The notes beneath the pieces are model-generated. The model was not told the origin of the DNA. It saw only the letters and a list, made by a program, of their open reading frames with translations, and searched no databases. From contig CAZXOC010000210.1 of the NCBI GenBank assembly GCA_964642165.1, forward strand, positions 1-13,268: a DNA stretch of 13,268 bases, given 5' to 3'. The position numbers were made by a program, and so were the translations under genes. Of this stretch, positions 6,099 through 13,048 are shown in pieces. Each line of letters starts with the position of its first letter. Position 1 is the first letter of the stretch. The stretch is from CAYRVX01 sp964642165. Lineage in GTDB: Bacteria > Planctomycetota > Phycisphaerae > SM23-33.

Positions 6099-7163
6099 CT
6101 GCGAAAGCTGCTCGTCACCGGTGGAGCCGGGTTCATCGGCTCGAACTTCGTCCGCTTCCTGCTGGAGGCGCCCGGGGAGGACTGTCTCGTCCTGAACCTC
6201 GACAAGCTGACCTACGCGGGCAACCTCGAGAACCTCGCCGGCCTCGACGAGCGCTTCCCCCAGCGCTACCGCTTCCTCCACGGCGACATCACCGACCGCG
6301 AGCTCGTCGGCCGCGTCTTCGCCGAGCACGATCCCGACGCCGTGGTGAACTTCGCCGCCGAGTCGCACGTGGACCGCTCCATCGTCCATCCCAACGTCTT
6401 CGTCGAGACGAACGTCCTCGGCACGGCGACGCTGCTGAACGCCGCGCGGCGTTCCTGGCCGGAGGAGACGTGGCCCCGGCGGCGCTTCCTCCAGGTCTCG
6501 ACGGATGAGGTGTACGGGTCGCTGCCGGAGGACGAGCCGAGCGTGAAGTTCACGGAGCGGACCCCGCTGGCGCCGCACAGCCCGTACTCGGCCTCGAAGG
6601 CCGCCGCGGACCTGCTGGTGCAGGCCTACCACGACACGTACGGCCTGCCGACGCTGGTGACGCGGTGCTCGAACAACTACGGCCCGTACCAGTTCCCCGA
6701 GAAGCTCATCCCGCTGATGATCCACAACGCCCTGCGCGACGAGCCGCTGCCGGTCTACGGGGACGGGCGGAACGTTCGGGACTGGATCCACGTGGACGAC
6801 CACTGCGAGGCCCTGGGGCGCGTCCTGGAGGCGGCCCGGCCCGGCGAGGTGTATAACATCGGCTGCGACAACGAGATGCAGAACATCGAGGTGGTCCGGA
6901 TGCTGCTGGAGTTTCTCGGCAAGCCGCACTCGCTGATCCGCTTCGTGACGGACCGTCCCGGGCACGACCGCCGCTACGCCATCGACGCCACCAAGCTCCG
7001 CCGCGAGCTGGGCTGGACGCCCAAGCACACGTTCGCCGAGAAACTGGCCGATACGATCCAGTGGTACCAGCGCCACGGCGAGTGGGTCCGCCACGTCGTC
7101 TCCGGCGAGTACCAGCAGTACTACGACATGGTCTACAAGAACGAGTGGCGGGAGGGGCCTTGA
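6099..7163 (+). CDS. rmlB: dTDP-glucose 4,6-dehydratase
   Basis: This enzyme converts dTDP-glucose to dTDP-4-keto-6-deoxy-D-glucose with bound NAD, in the cytoplasm. The product is the branch point for rhamnose and for amino-deoxy sugars. It is an extended short-chain dehydrogenase of 354 residues, the usual RmlB/RffG length. Visible motifs are the Rossmann TGGAGFIGSNF at the N-terminus, the catalytic STDEVYGS (T135, D136, E137), SPYSASKAA with Y163 and K167, RCSNNYGPYQFPEKLIP, and DRPGHDRRYAID near the C-terminus. The protein should begin (M)RKLLVTGG, but the matching codon is CTG (6099-6101), preceded by a well-placed AGGGAG. The frame has no ATG, GTG or TTG between the stop at 6027 and the motif. 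Starting at the GTG at 6342 would delete the NAD site. So either CTG is used as the start, or an ATG has been changed or misread. Its product is the substrate family of the WecE-type enzyme encoded at 13049. Confidence 0.93.
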   Translation: MRKLLVTGGAGFIGSNFVRFLLEAPGEDCLVLNLDKLTYAGNLENLAGLDERFPQRYRFLHGDITDRELVGRVFAEHDPDAVVNFAAESHVDRSIVHPNVFVETNVLGTATLLNAARRSWPEETWPRRRFLQVSTDEVYGSLPEDEPSVKFTERTPLAPHSPYSASKAAADLLVQAYHDTYGLPTLVTRCSNNYGPYQFPEKLIPLMIHNALRDEPLPVYGDGRNVRDWIHVDDHCEALGRVLEAARPGEVYNIGCDNEMQNIEVVRMLLEFLGKPHSLIRFVTDRPGHDRRYAIDATKLRRELGWTPKHTFAEKLADTIQWYQRHGEWVRHVVSGEYQQYYDMVYKNEWREGP

Positions 7164-7227
7164 GCGGCACGGCGCACGCATCGCGGCGACGGCGACGGCG
7201 GCCGGGCCACTCGGCAAGGCCGATCAG

Positions 7228-8160
7228 ATGACCATCGAAACCAGCGTGGTGATCCCCGTCTATCGGGCTGCGGAAAGCCTGGCAGAGCTGCACGAGCGCC
7301 TGACCAAGGCCCTCGATGGCTTCGGGGGGGACTACGAGATCATTCTCGTCGACGATGCCAGCCCGGACGACTCCTGGCCGGTGATGCAGGAGCTGCGGCG
7401 CGGCGACCCGCGCGTGAAGCTCATCCAGCACATGCGTAACTTCGGGCAGCACAAGGCGGTCCTTTGCGGCCTGGAGCACGCCAGCGGCGAGTACGTTGTC
7501 ACGATGGACGACGACCTCCAGCACCCGCCGGAGGAGGTCCCCAAGCTCGTCGAGGCCCTGCGCGGCGACGACGGCGTCGACGTGGTCATCGGGGCTTACG
7601 AGGTCAAGCAGCATTCCTGGTTCCGCAACCTCGGGACGAAGGTGCTGGACCGGGTCAGCGCGTACGTCTTCCGGACCGACCGGCGCCTGAAACTCACCAG
7701 CTTCCGCGTCCTGCGCTCCAGCGTCGTTCGGGAGGTCATCAAGGACCGCCGACAGTGCCCGCGGGTCGGGCACCTAGTGCTGGCGGTGACGAACCGGATC
7801 CGGAACGTGCCGGTGCGGCACGACCCGCGCGAGCACGGCCGCTCGGGCTACAGCTTCCGGCGCCTGGTTTCCGACGCCCTCGACAATATCCTGAGCAACT
7901 CGTCGCTGCCCCTTCAGGTGGTCAGCTTCCTCGGGTTCGGCAGCTCGGCGGCGAGCCTGATCCTCGCGGTGTACTACATCTGCCGCTATCTCTTCGGCGC
8001 GATCGGCGTGCCCGGCTGGACCACCACCACCCTGCTGCTGCTGTTCTTCTCGGGGGCCGTCTTGTTCTCCCTGGGCATTGTGGGTGAGTACCTGATTCGG
8101 ATCCTGCGGGAAGTTCAGAAGTCGTCGAGATCGATCATCCGAAAGAAGGAAGGGCTGTAG
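7228..8160 (+). CDS. Membrane-anchored family 2 glycosyltransferase (polyprenyl-phosphate type)
   Basis: This 310-residue GT2 (GT-A fold) enzyme resembles the ArnC/GtrB/DPM1 group, which transfers a sugar from a nucleotide donor to undecaprenyl (polyprenyl) phosphate at the inner face of the membrane. The N-terminal catalytic domain shows SVVIPVYR (6-13), ILVDDASPDDSW (39-50), HMRNFGQHKAVLCGLEHASG (68-87) and the metal-binding MDDDLQHPPEE (93-103). The later block HGRSGYSFRRL (203-213) is typical of this group. Two C-terminal membrane helices follow (about 229-255 and 263-290), then a basic cytoplasmic tail with RKK. The donor cannot be read from sequence; in this setting a dTDP- or UDP-deoxyamino sugar is plausible. 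It lies 64 bases after rmlB, and AAGG precedes the ATG. Confidence 0.9.
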   Translation: MTIETSVVIPVYRAAESLAELHERLTKALDGFGGDYEIILVDDASPDDSWPVMQELRRGDPRVKLIQHMRNFGQHKAVLCGLEHASGEYVVTMDDDLQHPPEEVPKLVEALRGDDGVDVVIGAYEVKQHSWFRNLGTKVLDRVSAYVFRTDRRLKLTSFRVLRSSVVREVIKDRRQCPRVGHLVLAVTNRIRNVPVRHDPREHGRSGYSFRRLVSDALDNILSNSSLPLQVVSFLGFGSSAASLILAVYYICRYLFGAIGVPGWTTTTLLLLFFSGAVLFSLGIVGEYLIRILREVQKSSRSIIRKKEGL

Positions 8161-8206
8161 GGCGACGCAAGGACCGTACCCACCCGGGATCGGCAAGGCA
8201 GTGAGG

Positions 8207-9442
8207 ATGACGCGGAAACCCAGAACCCTGATGGTCCTCGGCGGCAGCAACTGGCAGACCTACATGGTCGAACAGGCCCACCAGATGGGCTTCCGGACGG
8301 TGGTCATCGACAGGAACGAGGCCCCGCCGGCGAGTTTCGTGGCCGACGCCTTCTACCCCGTGGACTTCTCCCACGTCGGCGAGGCCATCGAGGTGGCGCG
8401 TCGCGAGAAGGTCGACGGCGTGGCGACGTTCGGCACGAACGACGCCATCGTCACCGTCGCGCGGATCAAGGAGGCGCTCGGCCTGCCGTCGGACTGCATT
8501 CCGGCCGACGTCGCGCTGCGGGCCGTCTACAAGCACACGATGCGGGAGGACCTCGCCGCCGCCGGCGTGCCCATCCCCGCCGGACGCCAGCTCTCCGGCG
8601 ACGACTGCCGCGCCGAGGCCGAACGCTTCTTCAACGACCTGCGGGCCCCGATCCTGCTCAAGCCGTCCGACAACTCCGGCGGCAAGGGCATCACGATCGT
8701 GCGAGGCGAGGAGCAGATCCCCGCCGCCGTCGAAAGCGCAATGCGTGCCGCCCGCAACGGGCGCGTCCTCGCCGAGGAGTTCGTCGAGGGCACCGTCCTG
8801 GGCGTCGAGTCCATCACGCAGGGCGGGCGGGTCATCCCGATCGCGATCGCCGACAAGGTCATGGGCCCGCCGCCGTACTGCGTGACGCTAGGCGTGATCG
8901 CGCCGAGTGCGCTTCCGGAAGACGTCCAGCGGCGCGTCTACGAAGTGAACGAGGCGACGATCCGCGCCCTGAAGATCGACACGGCCCCGACGCACATCGA
9001 CATGGTGGTCGATGGCGACGGCACGCCGAAGGTCATCGACGTGGGGCCGCGCCTCGCCGGCGGGCCGATCGTCTTCGAGATCATCCGCCGCGTCATGTGG
9101 GTGGACATGATGGCGTACGTGATCCGCTCAGCCTTCGGCGAGATCGGCCCGGTCGAGCCACGCTGGACGGGCCTCTACGCCGGCAGCCGGCACTTCACGG
9201 CCGGGCGAAGCGGCGTGGTGGAGTCGCTCTCGTGCCCGGACGACGTGCTGAAGCGTTGCCGCTCGACGTACCTGAGGTTCTGGAAGAAGCCCGGTGACGT
9301 GGTCCTGCCGGCGACGAACGACACGCATCCGATCGGCTTCGTCGTCTGCCTGGGCGATACGTTCGCCGAGGCGCACGACAATCTGGAGGCCGTCGCGGCG
9401 GGCGTCGAGTTGGTCATGCGCCCGGCGGGGGGCGGCTCGTGA
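8207..9442 (+). CDS. ATP-grasp domain ligase (carboxylate-amine ligase-like)
   Basis: This 411-residue enzyme is of the ATP-grasp superfamily, which activates a carboxylate as acyl phosphate and joins it to an amine. It has an N-terminal Rossmann-like pre-ATP-grasp domain (VLGGSNWQ, VVIDRNEAP, ATFGTNDAIV), then the ATP-binding lysine in LLKPSDNSGGKG (K152). Next come the second clamp segment AEEFVEGTVLGVESI and the C-terminal metal-binding strand VIDVGPRLAGG (D278). That strand carries D and G where many relatives have E and N, close to the E-x-G-x-R-x-GG form seen in some amino-acid ligases. A C-terminal domain of about 110 residues follows. ATG 8207 is preferred to GTG 8201 because AAGG (8195-8198) is then eight bases away. 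The substrate is not readable from sequence. Among sugar genes and beside an opine dehydrogenase, joining an amino acid-like acid to a sugar amine is an attractive role. Confidence 0.85.
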   Translation: MTRKPRTLMVLGGSNWQTYMVEQAHQMGFRTVVIDRNEAPPASFVADAFYPVDFSHVGEAIEVARREKVDGVATFGTNDAIVTVARIKEALGLPSDCIPADVALRAVYKHTMREDLAAAGVPIPAGRQLSGDDCRAEAERFFNDLRAPILLKPSDNSGGKGITIVRGEEQIPAAVESAMRAARNGRVLAEEFVEGTVLGVESITQGGRVIPIAIADKVMGPPPYCVTLGVIAPSALPEDVQRRVYEVNEATIRALKIDTAPTHIDMVVDGDGTPKVIDVGPRLAGGPIVFEIIRRVMWVDMMAYVIRSAFGEIGPVEPRWTGLYAGSRHFTAGRSGVVESLSCPDDVLKRCRSTYLRFWKKPGDVVLPATNDTHPIGFVVCLGDTFAEAHDNLEAVAAGVELVMRPAGGGS

Positions 9443-9450
9443 CGCGCTCG

Positions 9451-9467
9451 GGGGGGGCGTTTCGCCC
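9451..9467 (+). terminator. Hairpin after the ATP-grasp gene
   Basis: GGGCG (9455-9459), loop TTT and CGCCC (9463-9467) form a small stem after a run of G, nine bases beyond the ATP-grasp stop. There is no T tract, so it may be only a partial or factor-dependent stop. It fits with new transcription starting just downstream. Confidence 0.3.
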
Positions 9468-9478
9468 GGCCGCCCCGT

Positions 9479-9514
9479 CCGGCGCCGACCCCGGCGCCGA
9501 CCCGGCGCCGGGTT
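9479..9514. repeat. Three spaced CGGCGCCG palindromes upstream of a TATAAT box
   Basis: CGGCGCCG occurs at 9480-9487, 9492-9499 and 9503-9510, that is at 12- and 11-base steps, so about one DNA turn each. The first two are parts of identical 12-base units CCGGCGCCGACC (9479-9490, 9491-9502). They lie immediately upstream of the -10 box and cover the -35 region, a usual place for an operator or activator site. Confidence 0.6.
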
Positions 9515-9516
9515 CG

Positions 9517-9522
9517 TATAAT
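9517..9522 (+). promoter_or_regulatory. Consensus -10 box for the radical SAM gene
   Basis: TATAAT is a perfect match in a very GC-rich setting. No good -35 is present at 17 bases (it reads GCGCCG), so use may depend on an activator at the adjacent palindromes. It would give a leader of about 70 bases before the ATG at 9600. Confidence 0.5.
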
Positions 9523-9534
9523 GGGTTGCGCGAG

Positions 9535-9578
9535 GTGGCCTGTGGCGGCCTCGCCACGAGGGAGCCACAGGGGCTCCC
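9535..9578 (+). promoter_or_regulatory. Leader with alternative hairpins before the radical SAM gene
   Basis: Three stems can be drawn. One is GTGGCG/CGCCAC (9542-9547 with 9552-9557, loop of 4). The second is GGGAGCC/GGCTCCC (9560-9566 with 9572-9578, loop of 5). The third is CCTGTGGC/GCCACAGG (9539-9546 with 9564-9571, 8 bp). The third shares bases with both others and excludes them. The last stem ends nine bases before the GGAG ribosome site (9588-9591). This layout would suit attenuation or a structured control element, but I cannot match it to a known riboswitch. Confidence 0.4.
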
Positions 9579-9599
9579 GTTCAGTACGGAGTGACGGCG

Positions 9600-10736
9600 A
9601 TGAAAGTGCTCCTGGTGCAGCACTCGAAGGAGAACACGCGCTTCTACCCCGCGGGTCTGGGCTACGTCGCGGCGGCGCTGCGCGAGGAAGGCCACGACAT
9701 GCGTTTCCTTGAGTTGGCGTTCGAGGACGACCCGGTAGCCGCCCTGGACAACAAGATCCGCCGATTCGACCCCCAGGCGCTGGGGCTGACGCTGTGGACC
9801 TCCCAGTACCCGCAGTTCGCGCGTCTGATGAACGAGTCCAAGCTGGCCCGCGGGCTCACCGTGGTAGCCGGCGGCCCGCACGCCAGCGCCGCCGCCGAGG
9901 ACGTCATCGCCGACGGGCTCGTCGATGTCGTCGTCCGCGGAGAGGGCGAGGTGATCGCGCCGGCGCTGTTTTCGGCGCTGGCCGATGGCGGGAACCTGGC
10001 GGCCGTCCAGGGCATCGCCTTCCGCGACGCCGAAGGCCACTTCGTGCAGACGCCGGAGGTCGGCCGCGCCGCCGACCTGAAGGCCATGCCCTGGCCGGCG
10101 TACGACCTGTTCGACCTTCGGCGCTACTACAACCCGATCCACGGCCGGAACTCGATGTCGGTGATGACGTCTCGTGGCTGCCCGCACAAGTGCGTGTTCT
10201 GCTATCGCGGGCCGACCGGNNNNNNNNNNNNNNNNNNNNNNNNNNNNNNNNNNNNNNNNNNNNNNNNNNNNNNNNNNNNNNNNNNNNNNNNNNNNNNNNN
10301 NNNNNNNNNNNNNNNNNNNGCCACAGTGGCCACCTTCATCCTCGGGCTGCCCTGGGAGACGCCGGAGACGATCCGACAGTCGATGGACCTCGCCAAGGAG
10401 ATCAAGCCCACGGTCAGCGCGTTCCTGGTGGCGACGCCGTACCCGGGCACGCGGCTGCGCGAGCTGTTCCTGGAGCGGGGCATGTTCGTTTCCCAGAACC
10501 ACCGGGACTACCGCCAGTTCGTCGAGGGGGACGTGGGCGGCGGGGGAAGCCGGGACCTGGACGAGGTCGGCAGGAACTGCATTGCGGCGACCCGGGAGGT
10601 GGTCATGGCCCAGATCAAGGACGTGCTGTCCTACCCCCGTCTGCTCACCGAGCTGGTGAACCTCTACGGATTCCGCAGTCTGGTGCGGCGCGCCTGGCGG
10701 CGCATCTGGAGCGTTCTCTTGCGGCCCAGGGGCTGA
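9600..10736 (+). CDS. Radical SAM protein with B12-binding-like N-terminal domain (interrupted by N gap)
   Basis: An N-terminal cobalamin-binding-like Rossmann domain (about residues 1-125: MKVLLVQHSKENTRFYPAGL, GLTLWTSQ, VVAGGPHAS with GG at 91-92, VVRGEGE) is followed by a radical SAM domain. Its iron-sulfur cluster motif is CPHKCVFC (C194, C198, C201). After the gap, FILGLPWETPETIRQS and ATPYPGTRLRELF are typical of this class. The classical DxHxxG cobalamin ligand motif is not visible. Such enzymes often methylate or rearrange unactivated carbons, and some act in lipid or sugar modification; the substrate here is unknown. ATG 9600 has GGAG (9588-9591) eight bases upstream, better than the GTG at 9591. 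The 100 N fall inside the radical SAM barrel. Far fewer residues fit in 100 bases than normally separate the cysteine motif from GLP, so the true gap is probably larger and the protein length is unknown. Confidence 0.85.
   Translation: MKVLLVQHSKENTRFYPAGLGYVAAALREEGHDMRFLELAFEDDPVAALDNKIRRFDPQALGLTLWTSQYPQFARLMNESKLARGLTVVAGGPHASAAAEDVIADGLVDVVVRGEGEVIAPALFSALADGGNLAAVQGIAFRDAEGHFVQTPEVGRAADLKAMPWPAYDLFDLRRYYNPIHGRNSMSVMTSRGCPHKCVFCYRGPTXXXXXXXXXXXXXXXXXXXXXXXXXXXXXXXXXXATVATFILGLPWETPETIRQSMDLAKEIKPTVSAFLVATPYPGTRLRELFLERGMFVSQNHRDYRQFVEGDVGGGGSRDLDEVGRNCIAATREVVMAQIKDVLSYPRLLTELVNLYGFRSLVRRAWRRIWSVLLRPRG
10220..10319. other. Assembly gap of exactly 100 N
   Basis: The 100 consecutive N interrupt the radical SAM gene just after its CxxxCxxC motif. 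Exactly 100 is the customary placeholder for a gap of unknown size. The preserved reading frame across it may be coincidence. Confidence 0.98.
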
Positions 10737-10767
10737 GGCGCCGAGCCGACGCCCGCGAGCTTGCACC

Positions 10768-11862
10768 ATGCAGATTGCCGTCATAGGTGCGGGAAACGGT
10801 GGCCTCGCCATGGCCGCCCACCTGACACAGTTGGGCCAGGAGGTCCGCCTCTGGGATTGCCGCCGCGAGGTCCTGGACGCCATCGCCCGGCAGGCCGGCA
10901 TCCTCGCCCGGGGCGAGGTCCGCGGGCGGTTCCTTCCCGCCATGCTGGCTGACGACGCCCCCAGCGCGGTGGCGGGCGCCGAGTTGATCATGCTCGCCGT
11001 ACCTGCCTTCGCACATCGGGACGTGATGAGGCGGATCGCCCCGGCCTTGGCCGACGGCCAGACCGTCGTCCTGAACCCCGGACGTACAGCCGGCAGCCTC
11101 CAGGCCCGCCGCGCCTTGGCGGGGGCCGCCTGCGATGCCGATGTGACCGTCGCCGAGACCCAGACCTTCATCTACACCGCTCGCTCGACCGACGCGGGGC
11201 ACGTCGAGGTCTTCGCCCTCAAGAGGCAGTGCATCCTTGCGGCGATCCCCAGCGGCCGAACCGATCGCGTCCTCCGCCTCTTGCAGCGGTTCTACCCCCA
11301 GATGACCGCGGCGGCCAACACCCTCGTCACCGGGCTCCAGAACATGGGGGCGATTCTGCACCCCACGCCCGTCCTGCTCAACGTCGGGTGGATCGAGACG
11401 CCCGACGTGGACTTTCTGCACTACATCGATGGCATGACCCCGTCCGTCGTGCGGTACCTCGAGCGGATGGATGGTGAGCGCACGGCGGTCGCGGCCGCCT
11501 ACGGTCAGCCTTCCCCGAGCCTGCGGGAGTGGCTGGGCCGGACGTACGGCATCGAGGCCCCCACGCTCTACGAGGCGATCCAGCGCAACGCGGGCTACGC
11601 CTCGCTCCGCGCCCCGAAGGATCTTCGTCACCGCTACGTGCGGGAGGACGTGCCGACCGGGCTGGTGCCGCTGTCGGCCCTGGGTGGCGTGGCGGGCGTG
11701 CCTACGCCGTACATCGATCTCATCGTCGACTTGGCGTGCAGGTTGCTCGACGAGGACTTCCGGTCGTCGGGGCGATCTCTGGCGGCGCTGGGGCTGAGCG
11801 ACGCGCGGGAGGCCCGCGACGTCCTTGCTGCCTTCGAGGGCCGCGACTGCGACCCCGCGTGA
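10768..11862 (+). CDS. NAD/NADP octopine/nopaline dehydrogenase family protein (opine dehydrogenase-like)
   Basis: This 364-residue member of the opine dehydrogenase family joins an amino acid and a 2-oxo acid by reductive amination to give N-(carboxyalkyl) amino acids, or reverses this. The N-terminal Rossmann fold has IGAGNGGLAMA (G7, G9, G12), DCRREVL and a LIMLAVPAFAHRD strand-helix. VLNPGRTAGS and ETQTFIYTAR follow as in the family. The helical C-terminal domain includes GLQNMGAILHPTPVLLNVGWIE, with H198 in the N-x-x-x-x-x-HP segment that carries the catalytic histidine in characterised members. Length is usual. The start codon ATG 10768 has only a weak upstream site. The gene follows the radical SAM gene by 31 bases and is followed at once by the membrane protein gene. 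In this cluster it could make an acid for the ATP-grasp ligase. A different dehydrogenase activity on a related substrate cannot be excluded. Confidence 0.88.
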   Translation: MQIAVIGAGNGGLAMAAHLTQLGQEVRLWDCRREVLDAIARQAGILARGEVRGRFLPAMLADDAPSAVAGAELIMLAVPAFAHRDVMRRIAPALADGQTVVLNPGRTAGSLQARRALAGAACDADVTVAETQTFIYTARSTDAGHVEVFALKRQCILAAIPSGRTDRVLRLLQRFYPQMTAAANTLVTGLQNMGAILHPTPVLLNVGWIETPDVDFLHYIDGMTPSVVRYLERMDGERTAVAAAYGQPSPSLREWLGRTYGIEAPTLYEAIQRNAGYASLRAPKDLRHRYVREDVPTGLVPLSALGGVAGVPTPYIDLIVDLACRLLDEDFRSSGRSLAALGLSDAREARDVLAAFEGRDCDPA

Positions 11863-11876
11863 GCCGAACCGTCTCC

Positions 11877-12887
11877 ATGCAAGACCGCCCAGAACACCCC
11901 GGCAAGAGCCGAACGTGGCGGAGCGTCGCGCTGCGAGCGGCGCGGTGGGCCGTCAGCGTCACGGCCATCGTCCTCCTGCTGAGGCGCGTCACCCTCGCTG
12001 AGATTCGCACGGCCATGGAGAGCTCGCGACTGTGGTTGTTCGGCCTCTCCACGGGGGTCATCTGCCTGCGGCAGTTCCTGTTCGGGTGGCGATGGCGGGT
12101 GGTCCTGTCCATCAGCGGGGTCCACGTCTCGACGGCGCGCCTGACGTCGTGGGTGATGATCGGGCAGTTCTTCGGCATCTTCCTGCCGACGACGGTGGGG
12201 GGGGACGTCGTGCGGATGTACGAGTTGTCCCGGCACATCGGACAGAGCGCGGTGGCCGTCGCGTCCGTGCTGCTGGAGCGGGTGGCGGGGGTGTGGGCGA
12301 TGGCGGCGCTGGCGGTGTTGGGCCTGGCCGTCAGCCCCGAGGCCCGCCGCGAGCCGGCCGTCTGCCTCGCCGTGGCGGGCATCTGCGCCGGCTGCGCCGG
12401 CCTGTCGGTCGTCCTGTTTGGCCGCACGCTCAGCCGCTCCGTCGTGGGCCTGCTGCGCCGCCTGCGTCTGGTCGGCCTCGCCGAGCGGATCGAGCGCGGC
12501 TACGCGGTCGTGCACGAGTACCTGCGACCCGAGCATCGCGCCAAGGCTGCCGGCGCGCTGGCGCTGTCACTGGGCACCCATTTCGTCAGCGCGTTCGTCG
12601 TGTACCTGATCGGGCAATCGCTGGGCGCCCACGTGCCCTTTACCTACTACTGCACCTCGCTGCCAGTCCTGTGGGCGGTGCTCATGCTCCCCATCTCCGT
12701 CAGCGGAATCGGCGTCCGCGAGGGCGGATTCGTCTTCTTCTTCACCGCCGTCGGCGTCGCCCAACCCACTGCGCTGCTCATGTCCTTCTTCAGTTTCCTC
12801 CAGCTTGTCGTCCTCGGGGTCGTCGGCGGCGTGTGCTATGTGGCACATCCCCACCTGTTCCGAACGAACGAGACGTCGGGGCGATGA
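11877..12887 (+). CDS. Lysylphosphatidylglycerol synthase TM-like / flippase-like integral membrane protein
   Basis: This 336-residue membrane protein belongs to the YbhN/AglD/UPF0104 family (LPG synthase transmembrane region). It has about eight hydrophobic segments and a basic N-terminus. Family-typical blocks are SWVMIGQFFGIFLPTTVGGDVVRMYELSRHIG and, near the C-terminus, LPISVSGIGVREGGFVFFF. It lacks the soluble aminoacyl-transferase domain of MprF, so lysyl-lipid synthesis is not expected. In glycan clusters such proteins are annotated as flippase-like or glycolipid-handling, but the activity is rarely proven. The ATG at 11877 is given here. An in-frame GTG at 11859 overlaps the upstream TGA by four bases (GTGA), which would couple translation to the opine dehydrogenase gene and add six residues. 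Neither start has a clear ribosome site. The gene probably shares a transcript with its upstream neighbour. Confidence 0.87.
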   Translation: MQDRPEHPGKSRTWRSVALRAARWAVSVTAIVLLLRRVTLAEIRTAMESSRLWLFGLSTGVICLRQFLFGWRWRVVLSISGVHVSTARLTSWVMIGQFFGIFLPTTVGGDVVRMYELSRHIGQSAVAVASVLLERVAGVWAMAALAVLGLAVSPEARREPAVCLAVAGICAGCAGLSVVLFGRTLSRSVVGLLRRLRLVGLAERIERGYAVVHEYLRPEHRAKAAGALALSLGTHFVSAFVVYLIGQSLGAHVPFTYYCTSLPVLWAVLMLPISVSGIGVREGGFVFFFTAVGVAQPTALLMSFFSFLQLVVLGVVGGVCYVAHPHLFRTNETSGR

Positions 12888-13001
12888 CTTGCGGTGGCCC
12901 TCCTCCGGCGGGTCGGGATTTGATTCCCTCGGCGGCGGCATGGAGAATGGCTCGCGCCCCGCGCCGGTGCGCCCGGCTGGCCGACCGCGTGCGCTGCGAC
13001 A

Positions 13002-13020
13002 GGCCGGCCAGGGCCCGGCC
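13002..13020 (+). terminator. Hairpin between the membrane protein gene and wecE
   Basis: GGCCGG (13002-13007) and CCGGCC (13015-13020) can pair around a 7-base loop, 14 bases before the wecE ribosome site. No T run follows. It may be a weak terminator, a leader structure or a chance pairing. The remaining 161 bases between the genes show no other clear signal. Confidence 0.2.
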
Positions 13021-13034
13021 GATAGAAGTCTCGT

Positions 13035-13039
13035 AGGAG
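13035..13039 (+). promoter_or_regulatory. Shine-Dalgarno site for the GTG start of wecE
   Basis: AGGAG lies nine bases before GTG at 13049. This decides for the GTG start over the later in-frame ATG at 13067, and alignment with the family's N-terminus agrees. Confidence 0.7.
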
Positions 13040-13048
13040 CGATCAAAC

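Noticed and set aside
3284..6205. Antisense open frame of 973 codons
   Set aside because: Same reason: it mirrors the PPC gene and the intergenic region and has no recognisable motif.
6342..7163. rmlB starting at the GTG at 6342
   Set aside because: This would remove the Rossmann NAD-binding region, which is intact and in frame upstream to 6099.
9521..9712. Forward 63-codon frame starting in the TATAAT box
   Set aside because: It overlaps the start of the radical SAM gene in another frame and has shadow-like composition.
12947..13036. Small frame of 29 codons before wecE
   Set aside because: The peptide is almost all R, A and P and has no spaced ribosome site. It lies in a normal intergenic gap.
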